Below are positions 9,051 to 18,051 of a stretch of DNA of 64,000 nucleotides, in pieces. The stretch comes from Nonomuraea guangzhouensis (GTDB lineage: Bacteria > Actinomycetota > Actinomycetes > Streptosporangiales > Streptosporangiaceae), in contig NZ_JAHKRM010000021.1 of assembly GCF_019396345.1 (NCBI RefSeq), positions 1 through 64,000 of the forward strand, read 5' to 3'. Positions within the stretch are counted from its first letter, which is position 1. Each line of letters begins with the position of its first letter. The translations under genes and the position numbers were made by a program. The notes beneath the pieces are model-generated. The model did not search any database, had not been told where the DNA came from, and was given only the letters and a program-made list of their open reading frames with translations.

Positions 9051-10886
9051 ATGATGGGCGCTTCCTGGCGTCGACGGGCGTGGTCCGCTCTACTCGCAGG
9101 CATGCTCACCACGGGACTGTTCGCCGGGGGCTTGGCGCCCGCGCGGGCCGATCGCCAAGCGTCGACACCATGGCCGGGCGGGCGATGGGAGCCGGGATCC
9201 GCCCGCTACGGAACGACGATCGTGTCGAACGTCCCGGTGCGGATGGACGACGGTGTGACACTCACGGCCACGGTGGCCTACCCGGCCGATCCCGCCACCG
9301 GCCGGCGGGCCGCCGGCCGGTTTCCGGTGATCTTGCAACAGACGCCGTACACGGATGACGTCAATTCCTTCTTCGTCCCGTACGGCTACATCTTCGCGAC
9401 CGTTCGATCGCGAGGCGCCGGCACGTCGGGCGGCGAGTTCGGGTACGTGTCGGCACGGGATCACCGAGACGGTGTGCGGACCGTCGACTGGGCGGCCCAT
9501 GAACTGGACGGCTCCAACGGCATCATCGGTGGATACGGCTGCTCCTATGCCGGAGAGACCCAGCTCTACACCGCCGCCAACGTCGGCCGCGGCTCGCCCC
9601 TCAAAGCGATCATTCCCACGTGTACCGCGCAGGACTACCTCCGGGAGACCTTCCTGGTGAACGGGATCTTGACCGGAGACTTCCCGTTCCTGCGCCGCGC
9701 GGCCGCCTCCGTGGGCGACACGCCCTCGGCGAAGGCCCTCTTCGCCGACCTGGTCGCGAACATCGAGAGCGGTGGTGACGCCGCCTACAGCCGGGACTTC
9801 TGGCGGGCCCGCCAGCCCATCACCTTCGCCCAGAGCATCGTGGACAACGACATCCCCGCCCTGCTCTGGAGCGGATGGGACGACGTCGTCATCCGCGGCG
9901 CGACCGAGTTCTACACGGCACTGCAGAACGCCTACCACGACCGCCCCGTACAGGCCCCGATGGATCCCAGGCAGCCGACGACCGGTCGCTACCAGATCAT
10001 CGTCGGCCCCTGGGGGCACGGTCAGGGCCTCGACAACACGATCATGCTCGAGTGGTACGACACATGGCTGAAGCGCAAGAACACCGGCATCGAGCGCACC
10101 GACACCCCGATGCACCTGTACGAGCTACGCACGGACCGCTGGATCAACGCGGCGCGCTACCCGATCGTCCCGGACTACACGACGTACTATCTCCACGCGA
10201 ACGGAGCGCTCAAGCCGTCCCGATCGTCAAGGGGCAGCGACTCGATCACGTGGGCGCAGCCGAGTGAGGCGGGCAGCACGCTCACGTACTCGACGCCTCC
10301 CCTCGCGGACGGCGCCACCCTGGCGGGACCCGTCAGCGCGGCCGTGTACGCGAGTTCCAGCAACACCAACCTCCAACTGATCGCCACCCTCGCCGACGTC
10401 GCGCCCGACGGGACGGCGGCGCCCATCACGTTCGGGGCGGTCCTCGGCAGTCAGCGTGCCCTGGATCCCGCCAAGAACTGGCGCGACCGAAACGGCACGA
10501 TCATCCGCCCCTTCGCCCGGCTGACCGGCGACGACTACCTCACGCCCGGTGTGGTGACACGCTTCGACATCGCGCTCCACCCCCGTCTGTGGGCGGTGCT
10601 TCCGGGACATTCGCTCCGTCTCACCCTCACGACCCAGACGCCCGCTTCCGCCTGTACGGGCTTCAACATCCTTCCGTGTGCTCTCACCGCTCCCGCACAG
10701 GCCAGCGTGGCCGGTGGCGCCTACCGGATCCAGCGTGGCCCGGCGTGGCCGTCCTCGGTGAGCCTGCCCCTCCTGAGAGCCGGTTGCTTCCGCACGGCGG
10801 CCGGCGCGGTCACGCCGACGAGCGGCGGCCTGTCCCAGCCCATGGACTGGTCCGCCAAGGGGCCCGGCAATCCCTGCCAGCGGTAG
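9051..10886 (+). CDS. Secreted CocE/NonD-family hydrolase (X-Pro dipeptidyl-peptidase/acylase type)
   Basis: 611 aa. The N-terminus has an Arg-rich start, hydrophobic core and APARA cleavage region, so it is exported. The S15/CocE alpha/beta hydrolase core shows nucleophile Ser165 in GYGCSYAG, acid Asp277 or Asp278 in WSGWDD and His323 in GPWGHG. The C-terminal part is a jelly-roll domain typical of CocE and X-Pro dipeptidyl peptidases. Such enzymes hydrolyse esters, amides or acyl groups. Being outside the cell and in the probable AACTGA regulon, it may release the acid that the island degrades. ATG 9051 and 9054 are both possible starts. Confidence 0.85.
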   Translation: MMGASWRRRAWSALLAGMLTTGLFAGGLAPARADRQASTPWPGGRWEPGSARYGTTIVSNVPVRMDDGVTLTATVAYPADPATGRRAAGRFPVILQQTPYTDDVNSFFVPYGYIFATVRSRGAGTSGGEFGYVSARDHRDGVRTVDWAAHELDGSNGIIGGYGCSYAGETQLYTAANVGRGSPLKAIIPTCTAQDYLRETFLVNGILTGDFPFLRRAAASVGDTPSAKALFADLVANIESGGDAAYSRDFWRARQPITFAQSIVDNDIPALLWSGWDDVVIRGATEFYTALQNAYHDRPVQAPMDPRQPTTGRYQIIVGPWGHGQGLDNTIMLEWYDTWLKRKNTGIERTDTPMHLYELRTDRWINAARYPIVPDYTTYYLHANGALKPSRSSRGSDSITWAQPSEAGSTLTYSTPPLADGATLAGPVSAAVYASSSNTNLQLIATLADVAPDGTAAPITFGAVLGSQRALDPAKNWRDRNGTIIRPFARLTGDDYLTPGVVTRFDIALHPRLWAVLPGHSLRLTLTTQTPASACTGFNILPCALTAPAQASVAGGAYRIQRGPAWPSSVSLPLLRAGCFRTAAGAVTPTSGGLSQPMDWSAKGPGNPCQR

Positions 10887-10989
10887 CGCGCGTCCGACGT
10901 GCGGCCTCGCGCCGTCGGGAGCCGCGAGAACCCGAGCTCGACCAGGGCGGGGGCGTTCTTGCGAGTATGATGACCCGGAATGGGACTAG

Positions 10990-11003
10990 AACCGAGTTCA
11001 AAT
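10990..11003. promoter_or_regulatory. Weak AACTGA-N2-TCAGTT-like site (9/12)
   Basis: AACCGA-GT-TCAAAT lies 66 bp before the TetR start at 11069. It has three mismatches to the palindrome of this region. It would fit autoregulation of that TetR but could be chance. Confidence 0.3.
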
Positions 11004-11068
11004 CAGGTTGACCAGCGAATTCTGGCCGGGCCGCGACGTTGCTCGGCGCGCATGCCGGGGGTGGGGTG

Positions 11069-11695
11069 ATGACGACAGCGAAGATCACGGAGCCGGACGA
11101 AGGTCCCCGTTCCAAACGGAGTGCCATCCTGACGGCCGCGATCAAGAATTTTGGCAAGAACGGATACGACGCTACCAAGTGGTCGGTGGTTGCTGATCAG
11201 GTAGGAATCGGGCAGACAGCCCTTTATCACTACTTCGAGTCGAAGGCCCATTGTCTGCTCACGATCATGCGGCTTGAGCTTCAGCGTTCGCTGGAGATGT
11301 TCGTGAAGGCGACCGACGGCCGGCCGGACCCGATGGAGGCGTTGCGGGAGGCGGTGCGCTCGGCGTACGCGGTGTCCGACCGCGACGTGGCGCAGATGCG
11401 GATCCTGCAGAACAACCTGGCGATCCTCGCGGTGCCGCGCAGCTCGAAGAAGGAGGAGGCCGAGCGGCTCGCCGCTCGTGAGCTGGTCCATCGCATCGAG
11501 GACGCCTGGACCGCGCTGCTCCAGCGGGGGATGGACGAGGGCGCCTTCGTCCATCGTGACGCGCACACGCTGGCCCTGAACATGCTCGGCATGATCGTGA
11601 GCGTCTGGCGCTGGTATCGCCCCAGAGGTCCGGTGACGCTGTCCGACGTGAGCGAGCTGACCGAAGACTGCTGCGTGCGGATGGTCGCACTGTAG
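11069..11695 (+). CDS. TetR-family transcriptional regulator
   Basis: 208 aa. N-terminal helix-turn-helix at about residues 20-60: KWSVVADQVGIGQTALYHYFESK, in which ALYHYF is the recognition-helix signature of TetR proteins. The rest is an alpha-helical ligand-binding domain. ATG at 11069 is chosen over a TTG at 11039 because a G-rich ribosome site (GGGGTGGGG) directly precedes it. It lies in the middle of the catabolic island and between units carrying AACTGA-N2-TCAGTT palindromes, so it is the best candidate to bind them, probably releasing DNA on binding a CoA ester. That link is inference. Confidence 0.9.
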   Translation: MTTAKITEPDEGPRSKRSAILTAAIKNFGKNGYDATKWSVVADQVGIGQTALYHYFESKAHCLLTIMRLELQRSLEMFVKATDGRPDPMEALREAVRSAYAVSDRDVAQMRILQNNLAILAVPRSSKKEEAERLAARELVHRIEDAWTALLQRGMDEGAFVHRDAHTLALNMLGMIVSVWRWYRPRGPVTLSDVSELTEDCCVRMVAL

Positions 11696-11707
11696 TCAGT
11701 GGTCCGA

Positions 11708-11744
11708 CGACCGGCATGACCCGTGTGGAGGGTCGTGCCGGTCG
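11708..11744 (+). terminator. Terminator after the TetR gene
   Basis: 15-bp stem (11708-11722 with 11730-11744, one G-U pair) and a 7-nt loop, starting 12 bp after the TetR stop. It separates the regulator from the binding-protein operon. Confidence 0.75.
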
Positions 11745-11787
11745 CTCTATGTCGGGACGAAACCACCACGTTCAGCTCATCAAGCTA

Positions 11788-11816
11788 TTGCCCGAGTGTG
11801 AGCACGGCGATAGAGT
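11788..11816 (+). promoter_or_regulatory. Putative promoter of the binding-protein operon
   Basis: TTGCCC at 11788-11793 and TAGAGT at 11811-11816 are 17 bp apart, fitting a vegetative promoter. The start point would fall just before or inside the perfect palindrome at 11828-11841. Confidence 0.45.
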
Positions 11817-11827
11817 CCCGTAAACTG

Positions 11828-11841
11828 AACTGAACTCAGTT
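11828..11841. promoter_or_regulatory. Putative operator, perfect AACTGA-N2-TCAGTT
   Basis: AACTGA-AC-TCAGTT matches all 12 symmetric positions. An additional AACTGA half-site overlaps at 11823-11828. It ends 3 nt before the GGGAG ribosome site of the binding-protein gene, a position expected for a repressor. Confidence 0.75.
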
Positions 11842-11854
11842 GTGGGAGTACGTC

Positions 11855-13036
11855 ATGCGCCTCCATTCAACACACCTTCTCACCACCTGCGTCGCGGCCC
11901 TCGTCCTCGCCACGGGCGCCTGCGGTGGTGGCTCCAATGCCGCGGACGACAAAGAGATCAAGATCGGTGCCTGGTATCCGCTCACCGGTCCCGTGGCCGC
12001 CTCCGGCGTCCCGCAGCGTGCGGGCGCCGACGCCTACTTCAAGATGATCAACGACAAGGGCGGCATCAACGGGCGCAAGATCAACTGGATCGTCAAGGAC
12101 AACGCCTTCGACCCCCAGCAGACCGTCCAGATCGCCCGGGAGCTGATCGGCCAGGACAAGGTCGTGGCCATCGTCGCCGCCAACGGCACCGCACAGGGCG
12201 AGGCGAGCTTCCCCTTCGTCCTGCAGCAGTCGAAGATTCCGATCTTCAACGAGCTGGGCGGCGCCGCCACCTGGTACACCCCGCCCCGCCCCGGCCTGTT
12301 CGGGATCCAGACCCTCTACGAGGACCAGGCGGCGGCGCTGGCGGCCTGGGCGGCGGAGGACGGCGCGAAGAAGGTACTGGTCGTGCACAGCGACCCGGCC
12401 GCGTTCGTCAACGTGGCCAAGCAGGTCGCGCCCGTCCTGCAGAAGGTCAGTCCGGGCAGCAGCGCCGAGCTGTTGTCGGTGAAGTTCCAGTCCACCGACT
12501 GGAGCCCGACGATCACGCAGGTGAAGGCCAAGAAGCCCGACGCGGTGATCGTGATCCTCGCCTCGCCGGAGGCCGCGGCCTTCCTCAAGGAGGCCAAGCT
12601 GCAGGGCCTGTCCGTACCCACCTACGGCTACGCGCCCACCGCGGCGGCCTCCACCCTCACCCTCGCCGGCGACGCCGCGGAAGGCTTCAAGGCGGTGCAA
12701 CTGGTCAAGGCGCCGAGCGACAGCGATCCGTCGGTCAAGGAGTTCCGCGACGCGATGGCCAAGTACGAGCCGAAGCAGGCCGCGGACTTCATCGCTCTGT
12801 GGGGGTGGGCCTCAGCCAAGGTCTTCGTCCAGATCGCGCAGACTGTACAAGGACCGCTCACCTCGCAGTCGCTCGTCCAGGCGTACGAGAAGGCGGGCAA
12901 GATCGACCCCGGTGTCGCGCCGGTCATGAACTTCAGCGCCGCCAACCACCTCGGGACCCGCAGCGTGCAGAAGGTGATCGTGAAGGGTGGCCAGTTCGTG
13001 GCGGAGGGCGACTTCTTCACACCCCCTGACCGGTGA
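11855..13036 (+). CDS. ABC transporter substrate-binding lipoprotein, branched-chain amino acid (LivJ) type
   Basis: 393 aa. Signal sequence with Cys23 after LATGA as the likely lipid attachment site, then a type I periplasmic-binding fold (IKIGAWYPLTGPVAASG, GGINGRKINW). This family binds small organic acids, amino acids or aromatics and delivers them to Liv-type permeases. No permease or ATPase gene is nearby, so it must share a transporter elsewhere or act as a sensor or scavenger. ATG 11855 is preferred because GGGAG lies 6 nt upstream and the longer frame would overlap the operator. It heads a five-gene unit to 16355. Confidence 0.88.
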   Translation: MRLHSTHLLTTCVAALVLATGACGGGSNAADDKEIKIGAWYPLTGPVAASGVPQRAGADAYFKMINDKGGINGRKINWIVKDNAFDPQQTVQIARELIGQDKVVAIVAANGTAQGEASFPFVLQQSKIPIFNELGGAATWYTPPRPGLFGIQTLYEDQAAALAAWAAEDGAKKVLVVHSDPAAFVNVAKQVAPVLQKVSPGSSAELLSVKFQSTDWSPTITQVKAKKPDAVIVILASPEAAAFLKEAKLQGLSVPTYGYAPTAAASTLTLAGDAAEGFKAVQLVKAPSDSDPSVKEFRDAMAKYEPKQAADFIALWGWASAKVFVQIAQTVQGPLTSQSLVQAYEKAGKIDPGVAPVMNFSAANHLGTRSVQKVIVKGGQFVAEGDFFTPPDR

Positions 13037-13085
13037 CACCGGCTCACCTGCTTTCCTTGACGGACGCTGAGGAGGATCGAAGATC

Positions 13086-13448
13086 ATGGTGCTGCGAGAG
13101 TACATGGCCTGCATGGACAGCCAGGACCCGGAGAAGGCGCTCGAGTGCGTGGAGCCGGACTTCCGGTTCCTGCTCGCTCTCCCCGGCGGCCAGGTGAGCG
13201 GACAGTCCAGAGAGGACTTCGCTCAGTACATCTCCGGCCGCAACGCGGTCGAGCGGGTGCACAAGGTCCTCCGCTCGGCGGTCGACGGGAATCTCGAGAT
13301 GGTCTACGGGGTGGTCGTCGAGTCGGGCAAGCCCACCGGAACGTTCCATTCCGCTGCCGTCGTGTCGGCCAACGGGAAGATGCTCCGTTACCAGTCCTTC
13401 TTCACGACCTCGTTCGAGCTGCTGGACTGGCCGGCCGCCGATCAGTAG
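13086..13448 (+). CDS. SnoaL-like/NTF2-fold protein
   Basis: 120 aa. The pattern YMACMDSQDPEKALECVEPDFRF followed by beta strands, with AVVSANGKMLRYQSFF, is typical of the NTF2 superfamily cone fold. Members include SnoaL-like cyclases, ketosteroid isomerases and many small proteins of unknown role. GGAGG at 13071-13075 is 10 nt upstream, rather far. It follows the binding protein by 49 bp and precedes the EthD gene by 12 bp, so it is part of that operon. A ligand-binding or isomerase role in the pathway is a guess. Confidence 0.75.
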   Translation: MVLREYMACMDSQDPEKALECVEPDFRFLLALPGGQVSGQSREDFAQYISGRNAVERVHKVLRSAVDGNLEMVYGVVVESGKPTGTFHSAAVVSANGKMLRYQSFFTTSFELLDWPAADQ

Positions 13449-13460
13449 AGGAGAGACCTC

Positions 13461-13781
13461 ATGTACAACCTCGTGCTGCTGGCCGCGCGGCCGCCGGAGT
13501 GGACCCACGAGCAGTTCATCGCATGGTGGCGGGTCGAGCACGCGGAGCTCACCTACCGGCTGCCGGGCCTGCGGGCGTGGCGGCACACCGAGATCGAGAC
13601 GGCGTTCGACACCCGTTCCGAGGGCTGGGACGGGGTGTCGGTGCTCAGCTTCGACAGCGCCGAAGCCCTTCGGAAGGCCCTGGACAGCCCCGAGTGGGCT
13701 GCGGCGGTCGCCCAGGTCGGCGACATGAGAGGCCGCCGGCTCGCCGTGATGGGAACCGAGAAGGAAATGTTCACGGGCTGA
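13461..13781 (+). CDS. EthD-family protein
   Basis: 106 aa, the usual size of EthD-domain ferredoxin-like-fold proteins. It begins YNLVLLAARPPEWTHEQFIAWWRVEHAEL, matching the EthD start in which a WW/H motif lies in the first helix, and continues LPGLRAWRH. EthD proteins accompany degradation pathways for ethers, aromatics and terpenoids, and some catalyse decarboxylation or cyclisation. GAGGAGA precedes the ATG. Located 12 bp after the NTF2-like gene. Confidence 0.78.
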   Translation: MYNLVLLAARPPEWTHEQFIAWWRVEHAELTYRLPGLRAWRHTEIETAFDTRSEGWDGVSVLSFDSAEALRKALDSPEWAAAVAQVGDMRGRRLAVMGTEKEMFTG

Positions 13782-13809
13782 CCAGCGTGAGTGATGCGAG
13801 GAAAGCGGT

Positions 13810-15318
13810 ATGCGACAGGTAGTGAGTGAGTTCCGGCGGCGGGCCGAGGAGTCGGATGCCGTGGCCGTCATCGACGATTCGGGTAGTCACACCGCACGCG
13901 AGCTGCTCACTCAGGCGGCCGGGCTCGCTGACGCCGTGGCCGGCCCGGGCGGAGCCGGAACCGTGCTGGTGCAGGCCGACAACTCGTGGCGGACTGTCGC
14001 GGCGAGCCTGGCCGTGGGGATGAGCGGCGGCGTGCTGGCGGTGGTCAACCGGCACACGACCGGCGCCGAGTTCGCCGCGGCCGTCGAGGACATCCGGCCC
14101 GACGCCGTGGTCGCCGAACCCTCCGCCCTTGAGGAGTGGGACGTGCCCGCCCTGATGGCCGGCGCGGGCCGGCGCGAGGTGCTGGCCGGCTGGGCGGCCT
14201 GGTCGAGCGTTGGGGCACGGGACGTCTCGCGGTGGGCCGGAGGTTCGCTGATCGGGCTGACCTCCGGGTCGACGGGGCGGCCCAAGGGGGTGGTGCAGTC
14301 CGAGGACGCCTTGCGGTACGCCTGCTCGCGCACCATCGCCGTCAACGGCCTCAGCCACGGGGACGCGATCGCGGCGATCGTGCCGCTGTCGTCCACCGCG
14401 GCGTACTGTTTCGGGGTCTTCATGGCCCTGTCGCTGGGCGGTCCGCTGGTCCTGTGGCGCAAATGGGAACCCGCCGCGGTGCTGGCCCGGATGGCCGAGA
14501 CGCGGGTGCGCTGGACCATGTGCGTGCCGACCATGTCGCTCCAGTTGGGCACCGCCGCTTCCGGGTCACGGGTGCTCCAGGGCCTACGATCGATCACCGT
14601 CGGCGGCGGTCCGATGGACGTGGCGGCCATGACCCGGGCCGAGGAGTCGCTGGGCACCAGGATCCTGCGGGTGTTCGGGATGTCGGAGTGCCTGGGCCAC
14701 ACCTCGCCGTCGCCTGAAGATCCGGTGGAGATCAGGCTCGGGCGTGACGGCCGTCCGTTCCCCGGCACCGAGCTTCGGGTGGTCGGCCAGGATGGCCGCG
14801 AGGTGCGCCGGGGTGAGGTCGGCCGGGCCCAGGTGCGCGGGCCGTCGCTGTTCCTCGGATACGCGCATGAGGGCAGGCTGAACCCTCCGGAGCTGACCAC
14901 GGACGGGTTCTTCCCGACCGGTGATCTCATGATGACCAACGAGGACGGGACCGTCAGCGTCATGGGCCGGGAGAAGGACGTGATCATCCGCGGCGGCCGT
15001 AACATCGACGTCACCGAGGTGGAGCGCGCCGTCGCTTCCCATCCGGATGTCTCGCAGGCCTGTGTGGTGCCGGTGCCCGACGAGATTCTCGGTGAACGGG
15101 TGGCCGTGCTGGTGACCTCCGCCGACCGAGGTGGGATCGGGCTCGATGAGATCAGCCGCCACCTGCGGGGGGTGGGGCTCTCCAAAGCGAAGTGGCCCGA
15201 GTTCGTGTTCGCCGTCGACGAGTTGCCGCAGACCACGGTCGGCAAGATCTCCCGAGCCGGCGCGCGTGACCTCGCCCGTGACCTGGTCGCCGGCCTGGCC
15301 GGCCAGGCGGAGAAGTGA
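13810..15318 (+). CDS. AMP-dependent acyl-CoA synthetase/ligase
   Basis: 502 aa. Phosphate-binding loop TSGSTGRPKG at 151-160. The hinge region is TGDLMMTNEDG, then MGREKDVIIRGGRNI, and the catalytic Lys lies in TTVGKISR (about 479). All elements of an active ANL-superfamily enzyme are present, so it should activate a carboxylic acid to its CoA thioester via an acyl-adenylate. This is the entry step expected for the acyl-CoA enzymes in the window. GAGGAAA precedes the ATG. Its stop overlaps the next start as GTGA. The acid is unknown. Confidence 0.9.
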   Translation: MRQVVSEFRRRAEESDAVAVIDDSGSHTARELLTQAAGLADAVAGPGGAGTVLVQADNSWRTVAASLAVGMSGGVLAVVNRHTTGAEFAAAVEDIRPDAVVAEPSALEEWDVPALMAGAGRREVLAGWAAWSSVGARDVSRWAGGSLIGLTSGSTGRPKGVVQSEDALRYACSRTIAVNGLSHGDAIAAIVPLSSTAAYCFGVFMALSLGGPLVLWRKWEPAAVLARMAETRVRWTMCVPTMSLQLGTAASGSRVLQGLRSITVGGGPMDVAAMTRAEESLGTRILRVFGMSECLGHTSPSPEDPVEIRLGRDGRPFPGTELRVVGQDGREVRRGEVGRAQVRGPSLFLGYAHEGRLNPPELTTDGFFPTGDLMMTNEDGTVSVMGREKDVIIRGGRNIDVTEVERAVASHPDVSQACVVPVPDEILGERVAVLVTSADRGGIGLDEISRHLRGVGLSKAKWPEFVFAVDELPQTTVGKISRAGARDLARDLVAGLAGQAEK

Positions 15319-16355
15319 CGGCGCCTGCCCGGAGGGGCCAGTGGGCCGAGCCCGGAGCGGAGCTGATCCAGTCCGGAGTGCACCGCGTTCCGCTGCCGCT
15401 TCCGGGCGACGGGCTGCGTGCCGTCAACGTCTACCTGCTCGAAGAGGACGACGGCATCATCATGATCGACGGCGGCTGGGCGTTGCCCCAGTCCCGCCGG
15501 GCCCTCGAGGAGGCCATGGCGTCGGCGGGGTACGACCTCGGTCAGATCACGAAGATCTTCGTCACCCACATCCATCGCGATCACTACACCCAGGCCGTGG
15601 CGTTGCGCCGGCTGCTGGGGTCGCGAGTGTACCTCGGTGCCGGCGAGCGGCAGGGCCTGGAACTGCTGGGCGAGGTACGCAGCGACGTGCCGGTCACCTC
15701 GCTGCGCGTGCTCCGCCGTGGCGGCGCCGGCGACCTCGCCGACCGGCTGTCGGGCGTGGACCACGGTGGTTTCACCGCGAGCGACTGGGAAGCGCCGGAC
15801 GGCTGGCTCAGCGCGGGCGTTCTCAAGCTCGGCCGGCGGGCTCTCCACGTCATCCCCACGCCCGGCCACACCAAGGGGCACGTGGTTTACCTGGACGAGG
15901 CGGCGGGTCTGCTGTTCGCCGGTGACCACGTCCTGCCGCACATCACGCCGTCCATCGGCTTCGAGCTCGGCGAGTCCGAGCGCCCCCTGGCCGACTACCT
16001 CGATTCGCTGCGGCTGATGACCCGCTTCGCCGATGCGAGGCTGCTGCCCGCGCACGGTCCGGTCACCGACAGCGCCCATGCCCGCGTCGCCGAACTGCTG
16101 GCCCATCATGACGTACGGCTGGCGCAGGCACTACGGGCTCTCGGCACGCGGACCCTCGACGGGTACGCGGTCGCGCGGCAGCTGACCTGGACCCGGCGAG
16201 AGGTGCCGTTCGCCGGCCTGGACGACTTCAACCAGATGCTCGCGGTCAATGAGACGGTCGCCCACCTCGACGTCCTCGTGGCGCGCGGACAGGTGATCGT
16301 GGCGCTCGACGGCGAGGTGGGCAGATACACGCGAGTGGACGGCGGCGCGGAGTGA
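15315..16355 (+). CDS. MBL-fold metallohydrolase
   Basis: 346 aa from GTG, coupled to the ligase gene by a GTGA overlap. Metallo-beta-lactamase motifs are complete: THIHRDH (85-90), TPGHTKGH, FAGDH and PAHGP. The C-terminal extension is helical, as in RNase Z-like/LACTB2-like hydrolases of metabolic clusters. Members of this group hydrolyse thioesters, lactones or esters. A thioesterase or lactonase partner of the ligase is plausible, unproven. Last gene of the forward operon; it faces an SDR on the other strand with 55 bp between. Confidence 0.85.
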   Translation: MTAPARRGQWAEPGAELIQSGVHRVPLPLPGDGLRAVNVYLLEEDDGIIMIDGGWALPQSRRALEEAMASAGYDLGQITKIFVTHIHRDHYTQAVALRRLLGSRVYLGAGERQGLELLGEVRSDVPVTSLRVLRRGGAGDLADRLSGVDHGGFTASDWEAPDGWLSAGVLKLGRRALHVIPTPGHTKGHVVYLDEAAGLLFAGDHVLPHITPSIGFELGESERPLADYLDSLRLMTRFADARLLPAHGPVTDSAHARVAELLAHHDVRLAQALRALGTRTLDGYAVARQLTWTRREVPFAGLDDFNQMLAVNETVAHLDVLVARGQVIVALDGEVGRYTRVDGGAE

Positions 16356-16410
16356 TCGGATGCCGGCCCGCGCCACCGTAGCCGGCCCCCAGTGGGCGGT
16401 GTGGCCGACC

Positions 16411-17169
16411 TCAGCGGGCGGTGTAGCCGCCGTCGACGTACAGCTCGGAACCGGTGATGAAGCTCGCCTCGTCGGAGGCGAGGAAGAGCGCGGCGTTGGC
16501 GACCTCGTCGGTGCGGCCGAGCCGTCCCATCGGGGTGTTGTCGATCATCAGGTCGAGCCGGGGCGTCCCCCGCCAGAGCTTGCGTGACAGCGGGGTCTCG
16601 ATGAATCCCGGGTGCAGCGAGTTGACCCTGACCCCGCGCGTCGCCCAGTGAAGCGCCGCGTTCTTCGTCATCAGCCGGACAGCGCCCTTGGCGGCGTGGT
16701 AGGAGAACTGCCCGCCGAATCCGCCAACCGTGCCGAAGATCGACGAGACGTTGACGATCGAGCCCCCACCGGAGCGCTCGATCACCGGGCCGGCGTGCTT
16801 CATCCCGAGCCAGACCCCGCGCTGGGTCACCGCGACGACCGCTTCCCAGGTCTCCAGCGTCTCCGTCTCCACGTCAGTCATCTTGGCGATGCCGGCGTTG
16901 TTGACCAGTACGGAGAGGCCGCCGAGCCGCCCGTCCACCTCGTTCACCACCGCTTCCCAGGCCTGCTCGTCGGTGACGTCGAGGCCCAGGCCGAGAGCGC
17001 GTCCACCGGCCGCCGTGACCTGCTCGGCGGCCTCTTCACAGCGTCCCGCGTCCACGTCGGTGATCACGACCGCCGCGCCCTCCTCGGCGAACCGGCGGAT
17101 GACGGCCTCGCCGATTCCGCCGGTCGCGCCGGTGACCAGGGCTACGCGTCCGGACAGTCGAGCTTTCAC
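16411..17169 (-). CDS. SDR family oxidoreductase
   Basis: 252 aa, GTG start with a clear AAAGGAGA ribosome site. Motifs are TGATGGIG, NNAG, VNVSSIFG and YHAAK, with the ending ITGSELYVDGGYTAR. It resembles hydroxysteroid and cyclic-alcohol dehydrogenases that act with NAD. It is the last of four reverse-strand genes that start at the FAD dehydrogenase near 19.9 kb; the 84-bp gap before it carries a weak palindrome (17222-17235) and could hold a second promoter. Confidence 0.9.
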   Translation of the reverse strand: MKARLSGRVALVTGATGGIGEAVIRRFAEEGAAVVITDVDAGRCEEAAEQVTAAGGRALGLGLDVTDEQAWEAVVNEVDGRLGGLSVLVNNAGIAKMTDVETETLETWEAVVAVTQRGVWLGMKHAGPVIERSGGGSIVNVSSIFGTVGGFGGQFSYHAAKGAVRLMTKNAALHWATRGVRVNSLHPGFIETPLSRKLWRGTPRLDLMIDNTPMGRLGRTDEVANAALFLASDEASFITGSELYVDGGYTAR

Positions 17170-17221
17170 GGCAATCTCCTTTCGGCCGGCCCGTCGAGAG
17201 CCGGCCGTCCACGCATTACTG

Positions 17222-17235
17222 GATTGACTTCACTG
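17222..17235. promoter_or_regulatory. Weak AACTGA-like palindrome (8/12)
   Basis: GATTGA-CT-TCACTG lies 53 bp before the SDR start at 17169. The TGANNTCA core is kept but the ends diverge, so this is a weak candidate. Confidence 0.2.
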
Positions 17236-17253
17236 CAGGGGCCGGAAAGAGTC

Positions 17254-18051
17254 TCAGACCGTGAATCGCCCGCCGTTGCTCAGCAGGACCGCACCCACCA
17301 CGTTCGAGGCGCCGGGAGAGGCGAGGTACAGGATGTTGTCGGCGAGCTCTTCCGGGGAGGCATACCCCACCGGTCCCGACGCTTCCAACGCCTGCCTGAC
17401 GGCCGCGGGGGTTCGGGCCGCCATGGGGGTGTCCACGGGGCCTGGCGCGACGACGTTGACCCGTACGCCGAACGCCGCCGCCTCCTTGGCCACCGACTGC
17501 GCGAGCGCGTGCACGCCCGCCTTGGACGCCGCGTAGTGGGCGTAGCCCGTCAGCGTGTCGAAGGCCGCCGACGATCCGACCATGACGACGGCGCCGCGAC
17601 CCGCCGGGATCATCGCGCGCACGGCGGCACGCAGGACGTGGAACGACCCGTCGAGGTTGATCGCCATGACCCGGCGCCACTGTTCGTCCTCGAGATGCCG
17701 GAACGTGTCGAGGGGCTCCCCTGACAGCTGGGCGGCCAGGATCCGCTCCTTGGCGCGCGGGTCGTCGACCCCTGCGGTGTTCACCACGACATCGAGCCGG
17801 CCGTGTGCCTCGACGATCCGTTCGACCTGCGCTTCGACGGCGGCGGCGACGGTGACGTCCAGGGCGGCCGGGCGGCCGGATCTGGTCGTCGCGGCCACCG
17901 TACGCGCTCCGACCTCGTTGACGTCGGCCACATAGATCGCGGCGCATCGCTCGCGATCGAGCTGCCGGACGACCGCGGCGCCGATTCCGGAGCCGCCTCC
18001 GGTGACCAGCGCGATCGTCCCCTCGAATCGGCCGTTGGTGGTTCCGGTCAT
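17254..18051 (-). CDS. SDR family oxidoreductase
   Basis: 265 aa. Motifs are TGGGSGIG, NTAGVDD, VMVGSSAAFD and YAASK. The Tyr-x3-Lys pair is intact, but the ending (VVGAVLLSNGGRFTV) lacks the usual VDGG. An insert of about 20 residues after NTAG (RAKERILAAQLSGEPLD) is longer than usual. Its ATG overlaps the stop of the NTF2-like gene as ATGA, so the two are translated together. Probably an alcohol/ketone step on the same substrate series. Confidence 0.88.
   Translation of the reverse strand: MTGTTNGRFEGTIALVTGGGSGIGAAVVRQLDRERCAAIYVADVNEVGARTVAATTRSGRPAALDVTVAAAVEAQVERIVEAHGRLDVVVNTAGVDDPRAKERILAAQLSGEPLDTFRHLEDEQWRRVMAINLDGSFHVLRAAVRAMIPAGRGAVVMVGSSAAFDTLTGYAHYAASKAGVHALAQSVAKEAAAFGVRVNVVAPGPVDTPMAARTPAAVRQALEASGPVGYASPEELADNILYLASPGASNVVGAVLLSNGGRFTV

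Noticed and set aside
13911..16109. 732-aa reverse frame over the ligase and MBL genes
   Set aside because: Pure shadow of two genes with complete active-site motifs on the forward strand.
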